Shown here: positions 60,263 to 64,000 of the stretch, one piece after another
Numbering within the stretch: position 1 is the first letter of the stretch
How the letters are laid out: each line of letters opens with the position of its first letter
Source of the DNA: Okapia johnstoni
Taxonomy: Eukaryota; Chordata; Mammalia; Artiodactyla; Giraffidae
DNA: 64,000 nucleotides
Assembly: GCA_024291935.2 (NCBI GenBank)
Contig: CM044315.1
Coordinates: forward strand, 51,434,385 to 51,498,384
Direction: 5' to 3'
Program-made: the position numbers and the translations under genes
Notes under the pieces: generated by a model
Seen by the model: only the letters and a program-made list of their open reading frames with translations
Database searches by the model: none
What the model was told of the DNA's origin: nothing

Positions 60263-62500
60263 GAGTAAATGTTTCCATACGATTATTTACCTCCATCCAT
60301 TGATTATCTACCCATACGTACCTTGATGGGCATTTCTTTTCATCTAGAAAGTCATTCTGTTACATTTGAGGTTCAGAAAGAGCTATTAAAAATATCTAGA
60401 TCATCTTTCAGGATTATTTTCTCCTAAGCCAAAGTAAAGGTTGTTGGAAAATGGTGACTCATGATAGAATTTGTCTCAATAGAATATAAATAATGGAAAT
60501 CAACATCTATGGCATGCTACTAATAGAAATGAATGTGAATTTTGCCTAGAGCAGAGCTACAGAACTATTTTTCCAGGAGAAAATTCTTAGCATAGACCAT
60601 GATTAATTTATACCACTTGTTGATTATATTGACCATGAGTCACAGATAAGGATCTAAAACAGTGATTTCTACAAACAGCAATTCATAAAATAACAATGAC
60701 AAGAACAATAAGATTACAGATAATAAGATGGAACGCTTAGCACGCCAGACACTAGTCTAAGTGTTTTATATGCATTTTGTCATTTATACCTTGTACAATC
60801 CTGTAAGGTGTATAGTATTCTCATCTTATAAATGAGAAAATCCAGATTTGCTAGCAGGTAGAGGAATCTGATATCAATTCTGAGTCTATATAATTTAAAG
60901 TCCAAGTTAGATATTATACTTCACAGCGGCATTTCTCTTTGTACATGCATATTTCTATTGATATAAATGAACTCAGGGTATGATGGAGAATAAATGGAAA
61001 ACCCAGAGATTTTCAACTATATATTTCTTTTGGATAATGTAATTATTTATACCTAGAATACAAACATGTCAATCTTGAAATCCTCCTCTAGAGGCTATAC
61101 TTTCAATGTAATACACATGAATTTCCTATTTATTAAAGTTGAATGTTCAAGTAACTGCCTCTTTTTGAAGCAACTGCTTAGACAAATTTATCATTTCCCA
61201 CACCTTTTTCTCAGCAAAGGTAATCTAAGTTCCAGAGGGACGGTCTCTATACTGATCAGATATAGTTAGGGAAGTCGATATCTAACCTTATGGACATCTC
61301 TGTCCTTCCCTGGATATAATTCTCCTGATTTCTCCTCCCTCAGTATATGCTGCCAGGGCCTTTTATGTCTGCTACACTGTGGTGGCCTCTGGTTACTTGA
61401 CCCACACACTCTGCATTTTCCTTGTTTGAGGACTTTAGCTATACCAGCTTTCAGCGCTTGTGCGATGCCCATCCCTTTAGATCAGAAAGTCCTTGCTTTC
61501 CCCAGACATGCTCTTCTCAGGCTCACTGGTCTAGGCACCTGACTTCCTAAATGCTTGGTACTGGAGACCAAGCATTCAGTCCCATCCTGAAGTCCTGAAG
61601 ACCGAACTAGATAGTCTTTTTAAAGAGGCTGGCAATCTGCCAGAACTACACCTTGGAAAGTAACATACAAGTTCCCTTCTCTCAGATTTCCATGGTTTTC
61701 ATACCTTGAATGGAGAGGGACAGGGATGGGAGCCAGGGCTTTTGACCTTCTTGAGGACATCTAAATCTGTCTGTTTTTCCCTGATCTTCTTTCTTATTTC
61801 TCTCTCCACTATTTCAAACCTTATATCTCTGTGTATAAGTTGGTGTGCATTGCCTCTGCCAATGAAGGAAAAGCTAATCCTTATATCATTTTACACTCTT
61901 TTTAAATTCCCCTTTGGTACATAAATTTAATGCATTGATTTTTAGGATTTTTCCTTTTAATTTTTGCAAATATTTTTATTATCTCAGAAAGCTTGGCTCT
62001 TACAAATGGAAGCTTCAAAGCTACAATTTTTGCAATAGGTTTTAAAATCCAATCAACAACTCAATTGAATTTTTCTACACCCCGAGGCACTAGATTTTGC
62101 TAAAAATGGTGAAAATGATAATCTCAATACCTAAAATATTAAATGTTATTGAATTTCCTGCTTCCAAAGGAACACTATCTATTAGCCGTTTTGTGACTGT
62201 GAGTCAAGGTTATGGGTTGAGGGCAATACAGATGCCTTCAGGGACATGAAGAAAAGGCTGGAATAAGTAAATGATCCAGGATAACAATCCTGCTTTTCTT
62301 TCCTAAAGAATCCTGGGGGGAATCCACACAGAAGCAGGAAATATTTCCTCCATTGCACTGTATATCTCTGTAAAAATTACTTCTTTTTACCTTGAGTTGA
62401 TAACATGCTCTAAATTAAACTCTACTCTTCCCAGTTCTGAGATTTTCAGAAGTGCAGAATGTCAAATATTATCAAAAACAAAACCTAATTAAAAAAATGA
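60263..62500. other. 5' flank of TNNI3K
   Basis: 60735-60900 is MIR-like (CGCCAGACACTAGTCTAAGT, CTTATAAATGAGAAAATCC). 61265-61760 is richer in G+C than its surroundings and unassigned (TGTGGTGGCCTCTGGTTACT). No exon of the upstream neighbour is recognised. Confidence 0.4.
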
Positions 62501-62509
62501 TTTTAGTTA

Positions 62510-62700
62510 TTTTTCTCAACTTCTCAAACTTTAGTGAGAGTAAACACTACCTGAGAAGCTTTGTGAAAACATAGAAACCAGGGCTCTTTACCCAGAAATT
62601 CTGATGCAGTAGATCAGGAGTAGGGCTTAGAATCTAATTTTAATAGGCATCCTAGTGATGCTTACTTGAAGCTTTAAGGAGCACTATTTTAAGATAGATG
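62510..62700 (+). mobile_element. MER5-like hAT DNA transposon relic
   Basis: CTCAAACTTTAGTGAGAGTA, CCAGAAATTCTGATGCAGTA and ATTTTAATAGGCATCCTAGT follow the MER5 layout. Confidence 0.65.
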
Positions 62701-62880
62701 GCTTAAAGTGAGATGCATACTCACCAGGAATTTTCTGAGTCTCTGAATTCCATGTATGGGAAAAGAGGAGAGAAAATTGAGATAAAGAGAAAAAGAAGAT
62801 TGTTTCAGATTTTCAGTGGGTTCTATCCTATGGTAATCAGTGAGGCAATATGTGATTTGGCTATACATCTATAGACCCAT

Positions 62881-63108
62881 GGGCTTCCCAGGTGGTGCTA
62901 GTGGTAAAGAACCTGTCTGCCAATGCAGGAGAAATAAGAGAAACAGGTTCAATCCCTGGGTCAGGACAATCCCCTGGAGGAGGTCATGGCAACTCACTCT
63001 AGTATTCTTGCCTGGAGAATCCCACAGATGAAGGAGCCTGGTGGGTTAAGGTCCATAGGGTCGCAAAGAGTCGGACACAACTGAAGCGACTTAGCACGCA
63101 CACATGCA
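62881..63108 (+). mobile_element. Bov-tA SINE
   Basis: Sense copy with GGCTTCCCAGGTGGTGCTAG, a small insertion in the B-box area (GAGAAATAAGAGAAACAGGT) and a GAAGCGACTTAGCACGCACA tail. Confidence 0.93.
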
Positions 63109-63119
63109 TATAGTCCTGT

Positions 63120-63720
63120 ACCGTAAAACTGAATCACAAAAGTGGAAACAACCAAGATGCCTTTAACAGGTGAATAAACAAATGTGTATGTACATTCATA
63201 CAATCGAAACTTATTCAGCAATTAAATAAAGGAGCTACCAAGCCAAGAAAAGTCATGGAATAATGTTAAATGAGTATTGCTAATTAAAAGAGCCAGTCAG
63301 ATAAGGCTGTACACTATATGATTCCAACTACATTTTGGGAAAGGCAAAATGATGGAAATGGTAAAAAGATAAGTGGTTGCCAGGAGAGCAGTGAGAAGGG
63401 GAGAGAGGAATAAGTGGAGCACAGGGAATGTTGAGGGCAGCGAAATTATTCTGCATGATATTCTAATGGTAAATATATGCCATTATATATTTGGAAGAAA
63501 CCACAGAACTGTAAAATAGTAATGTAAACTCTGAATTTTAGTTAATAATGTATCAATATCAGTTCATCAATGGTAACAAATGCACCAAACTAATTTAATA
63601 TATTAATAATAGGGGAAACTTCTGGGGAAAGGAAAGAATGAGTATATGGAAACTCTACACTTTCTGCTCAGTAATTCCTGTAAATCTACAACTGCTTTAA
63701 CAAAAAGGTTTTATTAATTT
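63120..63720 (+). mobile_element. Old L1 3'-region remnant
   Basis: Ordered L1 ORF2-end and 3' landmarks: AAAGTGGAAACAACCAAGAT, AAACTTATTCAGCAATTAAA, ACTATATGATTCCAACTACA and AAGTGGTTGCCAGGAG. Confidence 0.75.
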
Positions 63721-63814
63721 TTAAAAATTTTTTATTGGACTATAGTTGATTTACTGTGTTGTATTAGTTTCAGCTGTACAGTAAAGTGAATCAATTATAC
63801 ATAAACATATTGTT

Positions 63815-63955
63815 CTTATTCAGTCGCTAAGTCGTGTCCAACTCTTTGTGATCCTATAGACTGCAGCACACCAGTCTTCCCTGTCCTACTCTATCTCTCA
63901 GAGTTTCCTCAAACTCATGTTCATTGAGTCAGTGATGCTATCTAACCATCTGCTC
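63815..63955 (-). mobile_element. BovB/Bov-A 3'-end fragment
   Basis: Antisense TTCAGTCGCTAAGTCGTGTC, ACTGCAGCACACCAGTC, TTCATTGAGTCAGTGATGCT and CTAACCATCTGCTCC; the terminal BovB segment. Confidence 0.88.
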
Positions 63956-63967
63956 CTTTTTTGGGGG

Positions 63968-64000
63968 GTACTTCCCAGGTGGCTCAGTGGTAGAGAATCT
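63968..64000 (+). mobile_element. Bov-tA SINE, cut by window end
   Basis: ACTTCCCAGGTGGCTCAGTG begins the tRNA-derived head; the rest lies beyond the window. Confidence 0.85.

Overview
This is AT-rich mammalian genomic DNA from a ruminant, probably cattle, sheep or goat. The diagnostic signal is dense BovB (RTE-type) LINE copies together with tRNA-Glu-derived Bov-tA and BovA2 SINEs, a combination typical of ruminants. Older shared mammalian repeats (L1M, L2, MIR, MER5, MaLR LTRs) and one fairly young L1 fill much of the rest. I see no bacterial-type operons, CRISPR arrays or phage.

The only host gene I can support is TNNI3K (cardiac troponin I-interacting kinase), on the minus strand. Its first five coding exons are at 59991-60030 (start codon), 59279-59387, 45478-45563, 44314-44411 and 27327-27437. 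All have canonical GT/AG splice sites and compatible phases, and together they encode residues 1-148: N-terminus, coiled coil and the first ankyrin repeats. The gene runs leftwards through intron 5 and leaves the window before exon 6. The kinase domain is not here.

Layout: 1-27326 is intron 5 (BovB copies, a 1.6 kb L1 in gene-sense orientation, old L1/L2/LTR). 27327-27437 is exon 5. 27438-44313 is intron 4, with several BovB fragments and SINEs. 44314-45563 holds exons 4 and 3. 45564-59278 is intron 2 (SINE clusters and one BovB). 59279-60030 holds exons 2 and 1. 60031-64000 is the 5' flank: a putative promoter with a consensus MEF2 site, then unassigned sequence, a MER5-like element, a Bov-tA, an old L1 and a BovB end.

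Most long open reading frames are retroelement remnants (BovB endonuclease and reverse transcriptase, L1 ORF2 C-terminus) or chance. All BovB and L1 copies look truncated or broken. I found no convincing undescribed system. The items most worth a second look are the TNNI3K 5' end (in-frame stop just upstream of the ATG, MEF2/MCAT/GATA motifs) and several unusual retrotransposition footprints (5' inversions, a SINE dimer inside one target-site duplication, a poly(A)-only insertion).
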